Assembly (NCBI GenBank): GCA_951812925.1
Contig: OX638372.1
Location: forward strand, 73,363,407 to 73,427,406
DNA: 64,000 nt
DNA from: Calliopum simillimum
Taxonomy: Eukaryota; Arthropoda; Insecta; Diptera; Lauxaniidae
Reading direction: 5' to 3'
Shown: in pieces, positions 21,850 to 32,977 of the stretch
Numbering within the stretch: the stretch's first letter is position 1
How the letters are laid out: each line of letters begins with the position of its first letter
Notes under the pieces: model-generated
Databases searched by the model: none
What the model saw: only the letters and a program-made list of their open reading frames with translations
Told to the model about the DNA's origin: nothing
Made by a program: the position numbers and the translations under genes

Positions 21850-22333
21850 ATTTATAGTTCTTAGTATTTGAGTGAAATTTGGTTGGATTATCTCAAAAAC
21901 GTTTCCAGTGTAGCGTTTTGAAACTTAGTGTCTGAGTTCGATTATCTCAAAAGACGCTTTCAGTATAGGGTTCTGAAACTTTTGTTTATATGGGAAGTGC
22001 CACGCCCTCTTGTGTCCAGTTTTTACTCAGAGCTTGCGCTTACAAATCGTAGTATTTATAAGTATTTTGGTTGCATTATCGTGAAAAATACTTCTAAAGT
22101 TGCATTTTGAAGATATTTTTTGTATGGGCGGTAGGCGTGTCCGCTGACCGATTTCACTCATTTTCAATCCCCCGAGCTATCTTTGACGACGGAGGCAGTG
22201 TACCAAATTTCATTGAATTATCTTGGTTAGTTTTCCCAAAAAATTTATTTCAACACACACCCTGCCAGCCAGCCAGTCAGACAGACGGACATGGCTATAT
22301 CGACTCAGGAGATGACGCTGATCAAGAATATAT
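21850..22333 (+). repeat. DINE-1-like repeat copy 1, middle piece
   Basis: Continues copy 1 after the LINE: ~140-bp units with GCCACGCCCTCTTG, then the CAGCCAGCCAGTCAGACAGA and GGACATGGCTATATCGACTC segments that close each copy. It is interrupted at ATAT (22330-22333) by the 13-kb element and resumes at 35406. The small ORFs in it (for example 22107-22346) also appear in other copies and are not genes. Confidence 0.75.
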
Positions 22334-22443
22334 GGGTGATTCTTAGATAACTGTGCTTTTTCGAGTTGTTAAATTGGCAGATAATTTTTTTGGATTTTTG
22401 CAAGTTTCTTCATGCTATCTTGTGTAAACACACTCTTACAACT

Positions 22444-22688
22444 GAGGAGTGTTTTTTCAAAAGGGCTTATAACCAAAAGTAATGTCATACACATTATTTA
22501 CATAATAATCGATAAGTGGATAAATCTGGTCTCTTTAACTAAATGTAATTAATTTCAAGCCATCAGGTAAACTTTTCGTGAAAAAAGAACCCGATTTTAT
22601 TTATTTATAACAAAGTATCAGGCAATTAATATTATGATACTACTTTTGGCTCGTTTTGGTTATAAGCCCTTTTGAAAAATAACTCCTC
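22444..22688. mobile_element. 245-bp MITE, GAGGAGTG ends, TSD AACT (family A copy 2)
   Basis: GAGGAGTG at the left and CTCCTC at the right, with TCAAAAGGGCTTATAACC mirrored inside. AACT occurs on both sides (22440-22443, 22689-22692). It shares its central sequence (CCATCAGGTAAACTTTTCG) with copy 1 at 18370, in the opposite orientation. Confidence 0.85.
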
Positions 22689-22989
22689 AACTCACCTTTT
22701 AAGTAGATCAACTACAAGTGTGAATTTACGGCTTTGAGGTCGAAATTAAGAAATTTTGCTGCCACGTTTGTGACCAAATTGCCACATTTGTGACATTTTA
22801 GCCACTGTATGGAAAAATGATGGTTTTGAAGCGTTTTGATGAGAGATATATTGCATATAATGACAAATTTACACTTCAAGACTAATTTTGCGACGGTGTC
22901 ATGTCTCTAGTGGTCCCTAAAGATCAACTAAGGTTTCCTGACCTCTGTTTTTATAGCATTTTATGGTGGATTAGAATCTCCTGATTACG

Positions 22990-23790
22990 AATCTGATCTT
23001 GATTTTTTTTCTATTACATCAATATCTTTAGATATCCTTGCTCAAAAGTGAAAAAAAACACAGTTTTGACATCTACTTAACAAAAACAACAACAAGTAAA
23101 TGGATTCTGACAGCCGAATTTATTATTAACAAGACATAATTTACCGTTTTTCAATTGGATTCCCAGTTTCCGAGTTATAAGCCTTTAAAAAAAGGATACC
23201 TCTCAATAACACAAAAATAATTTTCTGGACCGAAAAATTAACAAAAATGGTAATGGTTATTATTTTTATCAAAAATATATTTTATCACAAAAATTTTAAG
23301 CCCTTACAGACTAAAATCGGATGAAAAAATAAGGCTCAATTGTAGATTTAGTGAATGAACAGATGAAATTTTGATTCTGTTAATTTGCAAAGCAGTAGTT
23401 TAGTAGGCTTATTCACTAAATCTAGAATAGAGCTGTAATTTTTCATGCGATTATGGTCTGCAAGGTCTCGAAATTTTTGTAATTAAATATGTTGTGAATA
23501 AAAATAATAAAACTTCATTTTATGTAATTTTTCGGTCTCGAAAAATCCTTTGTATGTTATCGAAAGATATCCTTACTTTAAACGCTTATAATTTGGAAGC
23601 TGGGAATCCAATTGAAAAACAGTAAACTATGTCTTGTTGGCAATAAATTTGGCTGTCCGAATCCATTGACAAAAATTAATTTGACTTGTTGTTGTTTTTG
23701 TTCTATAGCTTTAAGTAGATGTCAAAACAGTGATTTTTTCACTTTTGAGCAAGGATAACTCAGGATTTTGATGGTGTAGAAAAATTTTTG
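22990..23790. mobile_element. ~0.8-kb palindromic element
   Basis: TTGCTCAAAAGTGAAAAAAA near 23038 mirrors CACTTTTGAGCAAGGA near 23742, and GGATTCCCAGTTTCCGAG near 23158 mirrors the complement near 23603. Arms run about 350 bases around a centre near 23390. No ORF or clear target duplication. Confidence 0.65.
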
Positions 23791-24766
23791 TATTAAAAAC
23801 ATAATTAATAGCCTTCAACTAAACATCTGTATACTCAAACTTTATATCGAAATATGTTTATTGCAGACTGATAAAAAGTGCCACGTTTGTGACATTTTTT
23901 ATGCGCCACGTTTGTGACATTTTTGTAGTTTATCGCTCATTGTAAAGCACGCTTTTGAGTTCAAGATTTTTCCGAAAGAATTTGGGGTCATGTTTGCAAA
24001 TCCTACAAAAAAATTGTTTCATGCATAAAATAGAATGTACTACCTGGGAGTGCCGAGTGCCACGTTTGTGACCATAACACTGGTCTACACGATTTTCGAC
24101 TGGAGCAACCAAATAGTGTTTCCAGAGTTATTTGGTGCGCTGAGTTCGAATCTGCAATCGGTTTTTCTCTATCAGGTCAGGTTTTGGAGATAATCGACCT
24201 TTTCGATTTTTGAGGTTATGGCTCCATTTTTTCGAATATATTGTGAGAAACCCAATTTCGATCGAATATGTTTTTACAGTATTATAGAGAAAAATTCTTA
24301 AACTTTCAGCAAGTGTACCAATATCTAAGATCCGATTCAAATTGGCTGAGTCATAGCAACAAAAAGTTAATTTTTATGGTAGTTTTTTACACTTTTTCGT
24401 GTTTAAGCCAAATTAAGCACGGTTTTTTTGCCAGTAGCTAATACAAGTATGTATTGTTTATATTTTAGTTCAATAGAGTATTTAATTGCAAATATTTGGA
24501 GTTCAATTTTAGTAAAATCGGATCATTTTTTAAAAAGTAATTAAGGTTTTAGTGAAATTAGACCATTTCGATTTTGATAGAAAAAACTAATTTTTTCAAC
24601 AAAAATTTAAAAATAATTTTGAAAATCGAAATGGTCTTATTTCACTAAAACCTTGATAACTTTTTAAAAAATGATCCGATTTTACTAAAATTTAACTCCA
24701 AATGTTTGCAATTAAAAACACTATTGAACTAAAATATAAAAAATATATGTTTGATGGCAGGCTAAT

Positions 24767-26991
24767 GATGGTACTCTTCTTTTTGTTTATAAAAACATTA
24801 AATTATTTTTCCCCAACGTTTCGTAAAAAATTCCTTACTTCCTCAGGGGATTATTTATTGTTTTTTTAAATACTCAAAAATTTTTCACAAAATTTTTTAA
24901 CATATTAAACAAAAATTTTGAAAGTTAAAAACATATGACAATAAATAAACAAACAACACCGAAACATATTTAGACGAATACTAATAAAACCAAATTATTT
25001 CAATCAGCTGGTTGCTGTTGTCTTAAAACGATTAGGTAATTGGAGCTTATGTTGTCCTTGTCTTCTTTGGTGTTCATTGTTCTTGTAATTTTCTCCTGAA
25101 TGCGAAGACTCTCTAAAATATATCGTCTGTTTCCTTTTCTTTCTTTGTCCAAAATCTTCGTTTTCTCAAAATCAGCTGTGTGCTGAAAGTCAAACATATG
25201 TTGTGCTAAAGCCGTAGTTTGTTTTTTATATTTTATGTCTGTTTTATGTTCGTTCATGCGCACTCCAAGCGCTCTCTTCGACGTGCCGATGTAAACCATA
25301 TTACAGTCCTCTCCTTCTTTTCCCTGGCAAGGGATCTCATAAACTATATTATGCTGCTGTTCTTTTTCTATTTTTGTTTTCGTGTTGGTAAAAACTTCGT
25401 TGATCGTCTTGTTGGGTTTGTGAGCAAACGAAACGTCTTTTTGCTTAAGCGTTGTATGTAAAATTTTGCTGTTGGTTAAACTTGGGATATACGTGACACA
25501 TACATATTTTACAGGGTTGCCAGATCTTTGCGAATTTTCATTAACGTTATTTAGATTTTTCTTTATTAAATTATTTATTATTTTCATGGGATAGTTATTT
25601 GATTTTAAAATGTTTTTTATTATGAAAATATTTTTATTTTTGAAACGTTCTTCACTAAGTGTCAATACTTTTTTAATAAAATTGTTTGCCATGTTAATTT
25701 TTTGTGATTCCGGTTGAGTTGAAAAATAGTTCATCATTCTGCCTGACGAGTTTGGTTTAGCGTACCAATTAGTGATTATTTTATCGTCGATTCTGTGTAG
25801 TTTTACGTCTAAGTAGGGAATGCTTTGATTTTCTTCCAATTCTACCGTAAATTGTAGTTTTTCGTGATAGTTGTTAAGTGTGTTTAAAATTATTTCTTTG
25901 TCTTCTTTCTTAATGATGGCGAATATATCATCTACGTATTTTCTGATGAATTTTATCTGGATATCTCTTTTCTTTAATTCTTCAATTGTTATGTCTAATA
26001 AGTTGTCTAAAACTATATCAGCGATTGTGGGAGATAGTGGATTTCCCATCGGCATTCCAAATGTTTGGTTGAAAATTTTGTTGTCGTATTTGAAGTAGTT
26101 ATTCTTGTTCAGGCAAAATTGTAAAATTTCCAAAAATTTATTTCTGGGGATTTTTGTGAATTTTTCTATTGTGACCCAATGTGCCATAATTGTCCTTATA
26201 GCTAAATATGTAGGTATGTTTGTGAAGAGTGATATCACATCAAATGATACTAGAATATCTTGTTCATCCAAGACCAAATTTTCCAGTTGTTGCTTCAGTT
26301 GGATTGCATTTTTTATGTTGTATGTTGAAGATATTATATTTCTTAGAACCTGTCCAATATATTTAGATAATTTGTAACATGGTACGTTTGTCGATGATGA
26401 AATTGGTCGTAAAGGTAAGCCAGGTTTATGCGTCTTGGGCAGTCCATATAGTCTAGGCGCCTGTGGTGCGGAGCAATATAATTTGTTCTTTAGAACACGA
26501 TCAATATAATCTTTTTTGTATAGTTCGTTCACTATCTTGTTATTTTGTGTTTGAAGTTGAGCCGTAGGATCCGTTCGTATTAATTTATATGTACTTTTTT
26601 CTTCGAGTAGTTTAATCATTTTTGCTTCGTAATCTTTTTTATACATAACAACCGTTTTGTTGCCTTTATCCGCTTTAGTTTGAATAATTTTATCTTTAAG
26701 TCTTTTCGTATATCTTCGAAATTAGTTTTTCCCGAGTTGTGTTTTTTATTTTCTTTCTGTAATCCGTGATTCTGTATGCCATTGTCGATCTGGCAACCTC
26801 TTTTTCTCTATCCTCTTCAATTGTTTGAATTGTTTGTTCAACATCCGCTATTATGTGTAGTGGGGACAGGTTATTTTTGGTTATTGGTAGCGCAAATTTT
26901 TCTCCTAATGAAAGCATCCATTTAATATCTGAAGGAAAACTGATGTCCGTTTTATTTTCAAACCAAGTTTCGTTACATACTAATTCTATAT
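24767..26991 (-). mobile_element. Penelope-like element, minus copy
   Basis: Near-identical inverted partner of the 27358-29699 copy. The 3' flank begins AATGATGGTACTCTTC and the element runs leftward. It lacks a 20-base segment present in the other copy near 26700, which splits its reading frame. Its upstream end is interrupted at ATAT (26988-26991) by a GAGGGG-ended MITE leading into the gap. Confidence 0.85.
24818..24846 (-). ncRNA. Hammerhead-like core, minus Penelope copy
   Basis: On the minus strand CTGAGGA is followed by a short hairpin and GAAAC, the hammerhead core pattern (CUGANGA, stem II, GAAA). The stem here has one mismatch compared with the other copy. Hammerhead motifs are known in Penelope-like elements. 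Stems I and III were not established, so this is a candidate only. Confidence 0.4.
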
Positions 26992-27007
26992 GAGGGGTTA
27001 GAAGCAA
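25000..27007 (-). pseudogene. Penelope-like RT plus GIY-YIG protein, frameshifted copy
   Basis: The main frame (25000-26646, 548 aa) covers a Penelope-type reverse transcriptase: LYGLPKTHKPGLPLRPIS, FDVISLFTNIP, GMPMGNPLSPTIADI and YVDDIF. It ends with a GIY-YIG endonuclease (IVYEIPC, MVYIGTSKRALGVRMNEH). The N-terminal part lies in another frame (26696-27007) because about 20 bases are missing at the join; its first residues run into the adjacent MITE and are not element sequence. It differs from the other copy by very few substitutions. Penelope elements reverse-transcribe their RNA and nick DNA with the GIY-YIG domain; this copy is unlikely to make the full protein. Confidence 0.85.
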
Positions 27008-27157
27008 AGGGGTACAAGTAACAAAAAGTAAATTTTGAGTAAAATATAGTTAAAGTTAACGTTGTTTCATAAACTGCAGGATGAGTTAAAAAATAAAATA
27101 TTGCGCGTCGAATAAAATTTAAAGTATGCTACATCTAATGTTTTTTTCAAATTTTTT
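26992..27157 (+). mobile_element. Left part of a GAGGGG-ended MITE (family B copy 1)
   Basis: Starts GAGGGGTTAGAAGCAAAGGG directly after ATAT and continues with AAAGTAAATTTTGAGTAAAA, matching the start of the 731-bp element at 53193. The right end falls in the gap. It interrupts the N-terminal coding part of the minus Penelope copy. Confidence 0.75.
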
Positions 27158-27357
27158 NNNNNNNNNNNNNNNNNNNNNNNNNNNNNNNNNNNNNNNNNNN
27201 NNNNNNNNNNNNNNNNNNNNNNNNNNNNNNNNNNNNNNNNNNNNNNNNNNNNNNNNNNNNNNNNNNNNNNNNNNNNNNNNNNNNNNNNNNNNNNNNNNNN
27301 NNNNNNNNNNNNNNNNNNNNNNNNNNNNNNNNNNNNNNNNNNNNNNNNNNNNNNNNN
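27158..27357. other. Assembly gap (200 N)
   Basis: Exactly 200 N, probably a placeholder of unknown size. It lies at the centre of the inverted Penelope pair, where assemblers often fail. Open frames across it are artefacts. Confidence 0.99.
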
Positions 27358-27527
27358 TTCGTAAATACACAATTCAATATGTACAAATACATATCTACAA
27401 AAATTAAAATGACACACTCGAACAAAATACAGAAACTAAAAGAAATTCAACTTTCAAATATAGAATTAGTAACGAAACTTGGTTTGAAAATAAAACGGAC
27501 ATCAGTTTTCCTTCAGATATTAAATGG

Positions 27528-29465
27528 ATGCTTTCATTAGGAGAAAAATTTGCGCTACCAATAACCAAAAATAACCTGTCCCCACTACACATAATAGCGG
27601 ATGTTGAACAAACAATTCAAACAATTGAAGAGGATAGAGAAAAAGAGGTTGCCAGATCGACAATGGCATACAGAATCACGGATTACAGAAAGAAAATAAA
27701 AAACACAACTCGGGAAAAACTAATTTCGAAGATATACGAAAAAACTGTAAAGTTTACGCGAAGACTTAAAGATAAAATTATTATAACTAAAGCGGATAAA
27801 GGCAACAAAACGGTTGTTATGTATAAAAAAGATTACGAAGCAAAAATGATTAAACTACTCGAAGAAAAAAGTACATATAAATTAATACGAACGGATCCTA
27901 CGGCTCAACTTCAAACACAAAATAACAAGATAGTGAACGAACTATACAAAAAAGATTATATTGATCGTGTTCTAAAGAACAAATTATATTGCTCCGCACC
28001 ACAGGCGCCTAGACTATATGGACTGCCCAAGACGCATAAACCTGGCTTACCTTTACGACCAATTTCATCATCGACAAACGTACCATGTTACAAATTATCT
28101 AAATATATTGGACAGGTTCTAAGAAATATAATATCTTCAACATACAACATAAAAAATGCAATCCAACTGAAGCAACAACTGGAAAATTTGGTCTTGGATG
28201 AACAAGATATTCTAGTATCATTTGATGTGATATCACTCTTCACAAACATACCTACATATTTAGCTATAAGGACAATTATGGCACATTGGGTCACAATAGA
28301 AAAATTCACAAAAATCCCCAGAAATAAATTTTTGGAAATTTTACAATTTTGCCTGAACAAGAATAACTACTTCAAATACGACAACAAAATTTTCAACCAA
28401 ACATTTGGAATGCCGATGGGAAATCCACTATCTCCCACAATCGCTGATATAGTTTTAGACAACTTATTAGACATAACAATTGAAGAATTAAAGAAAAGAG
28501 ATATCCAGATAAAATTCATCAGAAAATACGTAGATGATATATTCGCCATCATTAAGAAAGAAGACAAAGAAATAATTTTAAACACACTTAACAACTATCA
28601 CGAAAAACTACAATTTACGGTAGAATTGGAAGAAAATCAAAGCATTCCCTACTTAGACGTAAAACTACACAGAATCGACGATAAAATAATCACTAATTGG
28701 TACGCTAAACCAAACTCGTCAGGCAGAATGATGAACTATTTTTCAACTCAACCGGAATCACAAAAAATTAACATGGCAAACAATTTTATTAAAAAAGTAT
28801 TGACACTTAGTGAAGAACGTTTCAAAAATAAAAATATTTTCATAATAAAAAACATTTTAAAATCAAATAACTATCCCATGAAAATAATAAATAATTTAAT
28901 AAAGAAAAATCTAAATAACGTTAATGAAAATTCGCAAAGATCTGGCAACCCTGTAAAATATGTATGTGTCACGTATATCCCAAGTTTAACCGACAGCAAA
29001 ATTTTACATACAACGCTTAAACAAAAAGACGTTTCGTTTGCTCACAAACCCAACAAGACGATCAACGAAGTTTTTACCAACACGAAAACAAAAATAGAAA
29101 AAGAACAGCAGCATAATATAGTTTATGAGATCCCTTGCCAGGGAAAAGAAGGAGAGGACTGTAATATGGTTTACATCGGCACGTCGAAGAGAGCGCTTGG
29201 AGTGCGCATGAACGAACATAAAACAGACATAAAATATAAAAAACAAACTACGGCTTTAGCACAACATATGTTTGACTGTCAGCACACAGCTGATTTTGAG
29301 AAAACGAAGATTTTGGACAAAGAAAGAAAAGGAAACAGACGATATATTTTAGAGAGTCTTCGCATTCAGGAGAAAATTACAAGAACAATGAACACCAAAG
29401 AAGACAAGGACAACATAAGCTCCAATTACCTAATCGTTTTAAGACAACAGCAACCAGCTGATTGA
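27528..29465 (+). CDS. Penelope-like reverse transcriptase with GIY-YIG endonuclease
   Basis: A 645-residue open frame. RT motifs: LYGLPKTHKPGLPLRPIS near residue 164, FDVISLFTNIP near 230, GMPMGNPLSPTIADI near 294, and the catalytic YVDD near 333. The C-terminal GIY-YIG endonuclease is at about 530-600 (IVYEIPC, MVYIGTSKRALGVRMNEH). The ATG at 27528 is internal: comparison with the minus copy shows that the frame originally began upstream (THSNKIQKLKEIQ...), and this copy has lost 4 bases (TATG) near 27471, so the N-terminus is frameshifted. RT is related to telomerase RT, as in all Penelope elements. Probably inactive as it stands. Confidence 0.85.
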   Translation: MLSLGEKFALPITKNNLSPLHIIADVEQTIQTIEEDREKEVARSTMAYRITDYRKKIKNTTREKLISKIYEKTVKFTRRLKDKIIITKADKGNKTVVMYKKDYEAKMIKLLEEKSTYKLIRTDPTAQLQTQNNKIVNELYKKDYIDRVLKNKLYCSAPQAPRLYGLPKTHKPGLPLRPISSSTNVPCYKLSKYIGQVLRNIISSTYNIKNAIQLKQQLENLVLDEQDILVSFDVISLFTNIPTYLAIRTIMAHWVTIEKFTKIPRNKFLEILQFCLNKNNYFKYDNKIFNQTFGMPMGNPLSPTIADIVLDNLLDITIEELKKRDIQIKFIRKYVDDIFAIIKKEDKEIILNTLNNYHEKLQFTVELEENQSIPYLDVKLHRIDDKIITNWYAKPNSSGRMMNYFSTQPESQKINMANNFIKKVLTLSEERFKNKNIFIIKNILKSNNYPMKIINNLIKKNLNNVNENSQRSGNPVKYVCVTYIPSLTDSKILHTTLKQKDVSFAHKPNKTINEVFTNTKTKIEKEQQHNIVYEIPCQGKEGEDCNMVYIGTSKRALGVRMNEHKTDIKYKKQTTALAQHMFDCQHTADFEKTKILDKERKGNRRYILESLRIQEKITRTMNTKEDKDNISSNYLIVLRQQQPAD

Positions 29466-29619
29466 AATAATTTGGTTTTATTAGTATTCGTCTAAATATG
29501 TTTCGGTGTTGTTTGTTTATTTATTGTCATATGTTTTTAACTTTCAAAATTTTTGTTTAATATGTTAAAAAATTTTGTGAAAAATTTTTGAGTATTTAAA
29601 AAAACAATAAATAATCCCC

Positions 29620-29648
29620 TGAGGAAGTAAGGAATCTCTTACGAAACG
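29620..29648 (+). ncRNA. Hammerhead-like core in Penelope 3' region
   Basis: CTGAGGA, then GTAAG-loop-CTTAC (a perfect 5-bp stem), then GAAAC: this fits the conserved hammerhead core (CUGANGA, stem II, GAAA). Penelope-like elements of animals are known to carry such ribozymes in their terminal repeats. I did not identify the cleavage-site strand or stems I and III, and the A between CTGAGGA and the stem is a small departure. Confidence 0.5.
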
Positions 29649-30038
29649 TTGGGAAAAAATAATTTAATGTTTTTATAAACAAAAAGAAGAGGACCATCAT
29701 TTTCATTTTTCATTTTTTCATTTCATTTATTTATTAGATATATTAGCATATAAGAATAGTTCTTTTAAATGCAATCAATAGTCAATTATGTACATCACGA
29801 ACAGAATTTAATTCAGTCTTAACATACAATCATATTAAAAAGATGAACTTAGTATAATAATAAAAACATACATAATTAAATAAGAAGACATTTGACTTAC
29901 AAATGACAATTAAAAGAGAACATACAATCATAGAAAAGATATGAACTTACTTAATACATACAATAGAAAATATATACTTAGTAAATACATTCATTTGAGT
30001 TAGAAATTACATTTACCGAAAAAAAAAAAAAAAAAAAG

Positions 30039-32873
30039 TTAAGAAAAGTGGTGAAAAATCAATTGCCTAAATCTTCTGCCATTACTAATACATTTGAACT
30101 CACGAGGTAATGAGTTCCACAGACGAATTGTGCTAACAAAAAACATTCTAGACGAACATAAATACTTGAATGACGGAAGGATAATGTTGCAGGTTCTTGA
30201 TGACTGACAGAAATTGATTTTTTTATATAAATAGTCCGGAGTTTTTGTAAAAATTATTTTATGCAAAAATATAAGATTTCTGACATTGATGTAATCCACT
30301 ATACTACAATTCAAGATACGTTTACTGAACGTTGAGGCATGATCAAATCTCCTAAGACCAAATACGTAACGGGTGACGTTATTATACACAACCTGTAATT
30401 TGTGAAGTGATCGTGAATCTAGCCGGCTAAATACGACTTCAGAGTAAGTTATTAATGGAATAATCAACTGCACTGCAAGGCGTTTTCTTGTTTCCATAGG
30501 TACAAACGCGGAAGACATTTTTAGGTTACGTAAAGTGTAGTAGACTTTTCTAATAACAGAATTGACATGGTCCTCACAAGTCAAGCCACAATTCAGCACG
30601 AACCCGAGGTTAGTGGCTTTGTTCACAAATTTCAATTTCTTATCGCTCAATAAAATATCTGGTAACTCTTCGACAGGAAAGCATGTTTTAAATATAGGCA
30701 ACACAAGTGACTTCTGTGGATTTAAGGACAGTTTATTCAGCGTAGACCATTTGCTAATTTTCTCTAGATCTGCATTTACCCTAAAGCATAAATCCTCCAC
30801 AAGTCCAATTGGTCGAGACAAGTAAAGTTGGACATCATCAGCATACGCGTGCATAGTAACATTGTCACATACACTGAAAATATCATTTATGAACAAAGAG
30901 AACAGTAGGGGACCAAGGACTGAGCCTTGTGGCACTCCACAGCTTAATGCTCTAAATTCAGAGAATGAATTACCTACTCTAACCCTTTGTATCCTGCCTT
31001 GCAAATAGCTTTTGAGAAATTTAACAGCATTATCAGAGAAACCAAAAAGCCATTTAAGTTTATCACAAAGTATAATGTGATTCACGCTATCAAAAGCCTT
31101 GGAGAAGTCCAACAGACAAAGCAGTGTCAAATAATCTTTATCAAATGATATTCGTATATCATCAGTAATTTTTAAGGCTGCAGTGGAGCAACTGTGACCA
31201 GGTCGGAATCCAGATTGAAATTCAGAAATCAGCTTATGTTCATTGATGTATGTGAAAATCTGCTCAGCCATCAAAGACTCACAGACTTTTGAGAGAGACG
31301 ATAGCAAGCTAATTGGCCTAAAGTCGCACGGATTACTTGGTGTCGATATTTTGGCCACAGGTATAATCAGTGCCACCTTCCATTGATCAGGAAAACAAGA
31401 GCTAGTGACACAGTGATTTAAGATATGGGTAAGAGGACTTAGGATGTAGGGTAACACTATCTTTATGAATTTCAACTGGATCCCATCTTCACCAATTGCA
31501 TTAGATTTAATTTTTAGTATTTGTCTAGCAACGTCAGCCTCAGTAACGGCATTAAACTCAAAACTATTTAGTAACCTAGGATTAGATTGCTCTTGATAGG
31601 ATTCATGTTCATGTTCATGGTCAGAGCTTTTAATAAAATAATCATTAAGGGCATCTGGGTCAATATTGCATCCCGCAATACTTTTATTTCCTATCCCAAT
31701 TCCTTTTAAATTTCGCCAAAGGAGCTTGGTTGGCAAGCGTGTGTTTAGCTTAGACATAAAAAACCTTTTTTTTGATAACCTAACAGCTAACGTGGCTTCA
31801 TTTCGCGCAATCCTATGTTCTTCCCAATTGTTAGAACAGGGGTTTCTCTTCCATCTGGTGTAAGTTCTGTTTCGTTTCTTTATTGCCAAAATTACAGTCC
31901 TCGTAAACCACGGGCATGAGGTGTTAACCACTTGGGCTGTACATAAGGGTACATGAGTGTCAAACATATTTTTTAACACCCCACAAAAAAAATTCAACTT
32001 ATCGTTTACTGAGTTCATATACCAACAATCAGACCACTGAACATTAAGTAAATCATTACATAAATATTCAACATTTAAAGACTTATAGTCACGATATGCA
32101 AAATTTTCAGCAGAACTGGATGTGGTTAAATTTATGTTCAATGAACAAAATATCAGATCATGATCTGATATAAATGATATTTGGTCAAACAAAAGTACTA
32201 CTGATGGATCAGAGATGGCGAAAAAATCAAGCAAGCTGGGTGAGGCATTACATGCATAACGGGTGGGTGATTCCGAGTTCACAATCGATAGTCCAACTTC
32301 AGAAAGATCATCATAAAGCTTCCTCGATAAGGGATCATTTAACATGATGTTAATATTGAAATCTCCGCATATAATAAGATGGTTGAAATCAATGACATAG
32401 TTCAATAGTGAAGCAAAAAAAGGTTCTAAACTGAAATTTCTGTTTGGATTGTAAACACATGAAACAAGAACATTTGTACTATTATCAGAAATTTCCACAT
32501 TCAGAAATTCAACGTCAGTGCCACTTGAATTGCTCAAAAGTTTAATGTTTAAATGTTTTTTACAGTAAATGGCAACACCACCACCTGCTCTACTTGGCCT
32601 ATCATTTCTGATTAACTTATAGTTTCTTAGACTATAATAAGAGTCAATGACATCATGGTTGAACCATGTCTCAGTAACGCATATTATGTCAACTGAAGAG
32701 TCTTCAAAAACATACCTAACACAATCCAACTTGAAGGCATTCAAGCTTCTTGCATTAAAGTGGACAATTTTTAGTCCAGAGTGCTGATTGCATAAAATGT
32801 TAATCATTGTTCTATGATTTTCGTTAGCACAAGAATATGAATTATTTAATGCTGGCATTAAAAAGAAAGACAA
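30039..32873 (-). CDS. LINE ORF2: APE endonuclease and reverse transcriptase
   Basis: 944 residues without a stop. Endonuclease at about 35-245: VHFNARSLNAF, TETWFNHDVIDS, GGGVAIYCKK, GDFNINIML and SDHDLIFCSL. RT at about 455-720: IGEDGIQLKF, DFRPISLLSSLSKVCE, LLDFSKAFDSVNH, GVPQGSVLGPLLF and the YADD box near 674. After RT come the usual C-terminal blocks (RNLKMSSAFVP, SRTCNIILPSF, TIRLWNSLPREFK), with no RNase H. The start is the first ATG of the frame, about 105 bases after ORF1. It makes the nick and copies the LINE RNA at the target. All catalytic residues are present. Confidence 0.9.
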   Translation of the reverse strand: MSFFLMPALNNSYSCANENHRTMINILCNQHSGLKIVHFNARSLNAFKLDCVRYVFEDSSVDIICVTETWFNHDVIDSYYSLRNYKLIRNDRPSRAGGGVAIYCKKHLNIKLLSNSSGTDVEFLNVEISDNSTNVLVSCVYNPNRNFSLEPFFASLLNYVIDFNHLIICGDFNINIMLNDPLSRKLYDDLSEVGLSIVNSESPTRYACNASPSLLDFFAISDPSVVLLFDQISFISDHDLIFCSLNINLTTSSSAENFAYRDYKSLNVEYLCNDLLNVQWSDCWYMNSVNDKLNFFCGVLKNMFDTHVPLCTAQVVNTSCPWFTRTVILAIKKRNRTYTRWKRNPCSNNWEEHRIARNEATLAVRLSKKRFFMSKLNTRLPTKLLWRNLKGIGIGNKSIAGCNIDPDALNDYFIKSSDHEHEHESYQEQSNPRLLNSFEFNAVTEADVARQILKIKSNAIGEDGIQLKFIKIVLPYILSPLTHILNHCVTSSCFPDQWKVALIIPVAKISTPSNPCDFRPISLLSSLSKVCESLMAEQIFTYINEHKLISEFQSGFRPGHSCSTAALKITDDIRISFDKDYLTLLCLLDFSKAFDSVNHIILCDKLKWLFGFSDNAVKFLKSYLQGRIQRVRVGNSFSEFRALSCGVPQGSVLGPLLFSLFINDIFSVCDNVTMHAYADDVQLYLSRPIGLVEDLCFRVNADLEKISKWSTLNKLSLNPQKSLVLPIFKTCFPVEELPDILLSDKKLKFVNKATNLGFVLNCGLTCEDHVNSVIRKVYYTLRNLKMSSAFVPMETRKRLAVQLIIPLITYSEVVFSRLDSRSLHKLQVVYNNVTRYVFGLRRFDHASTFSKRILNCSIVDYINVRNLIFLHKIIFTKTPDYLYKKINFCQSSRTCNIILPSFKYLCSSRMFFVSTIRLWNSLPREFKCISNGRRFRQLIFHHFS

Positions 32874-32977
32874 AATTATTATGGCAAAAGATGGTTGGCA
32901 ATAGATAGTAAAGGTAAAGAGAAATATAGCAACTAAAATATATAAAATTAATAATACAAATTAAAAAATATAATAAA

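Larger units (their letters stand above)
27358..29699 (+). mobile_element. Penelope-like element, plus copy
   Basis: Runs from the gap to AAGAAGAGGACCATCATT, the mirror of the minus copy's end. It has a long uninterrupted RT/GIY-YIG frame and a ~240-base 3' region with a hammerhead-like core. The two copies face head to head, an arrangement seen in this class. Confidence 0.85.

Noticed and set aside
22107..22346. Small conserved protein (also 36234-36518 and 38950-39234)
   Set aside because: It is the closing block of the DINE-1-like repeat, conserved as DNA between copies.
25219..26377. Plus-strand ORFs inside the minus Penelope copy
   Set aside because: Antisense shadows; they recur mirrored at 28088-29246 in the other copy.
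27067..27425. Open frames across the N run
   Set aside because: Created by ambiguous codons in the 200-N gap.
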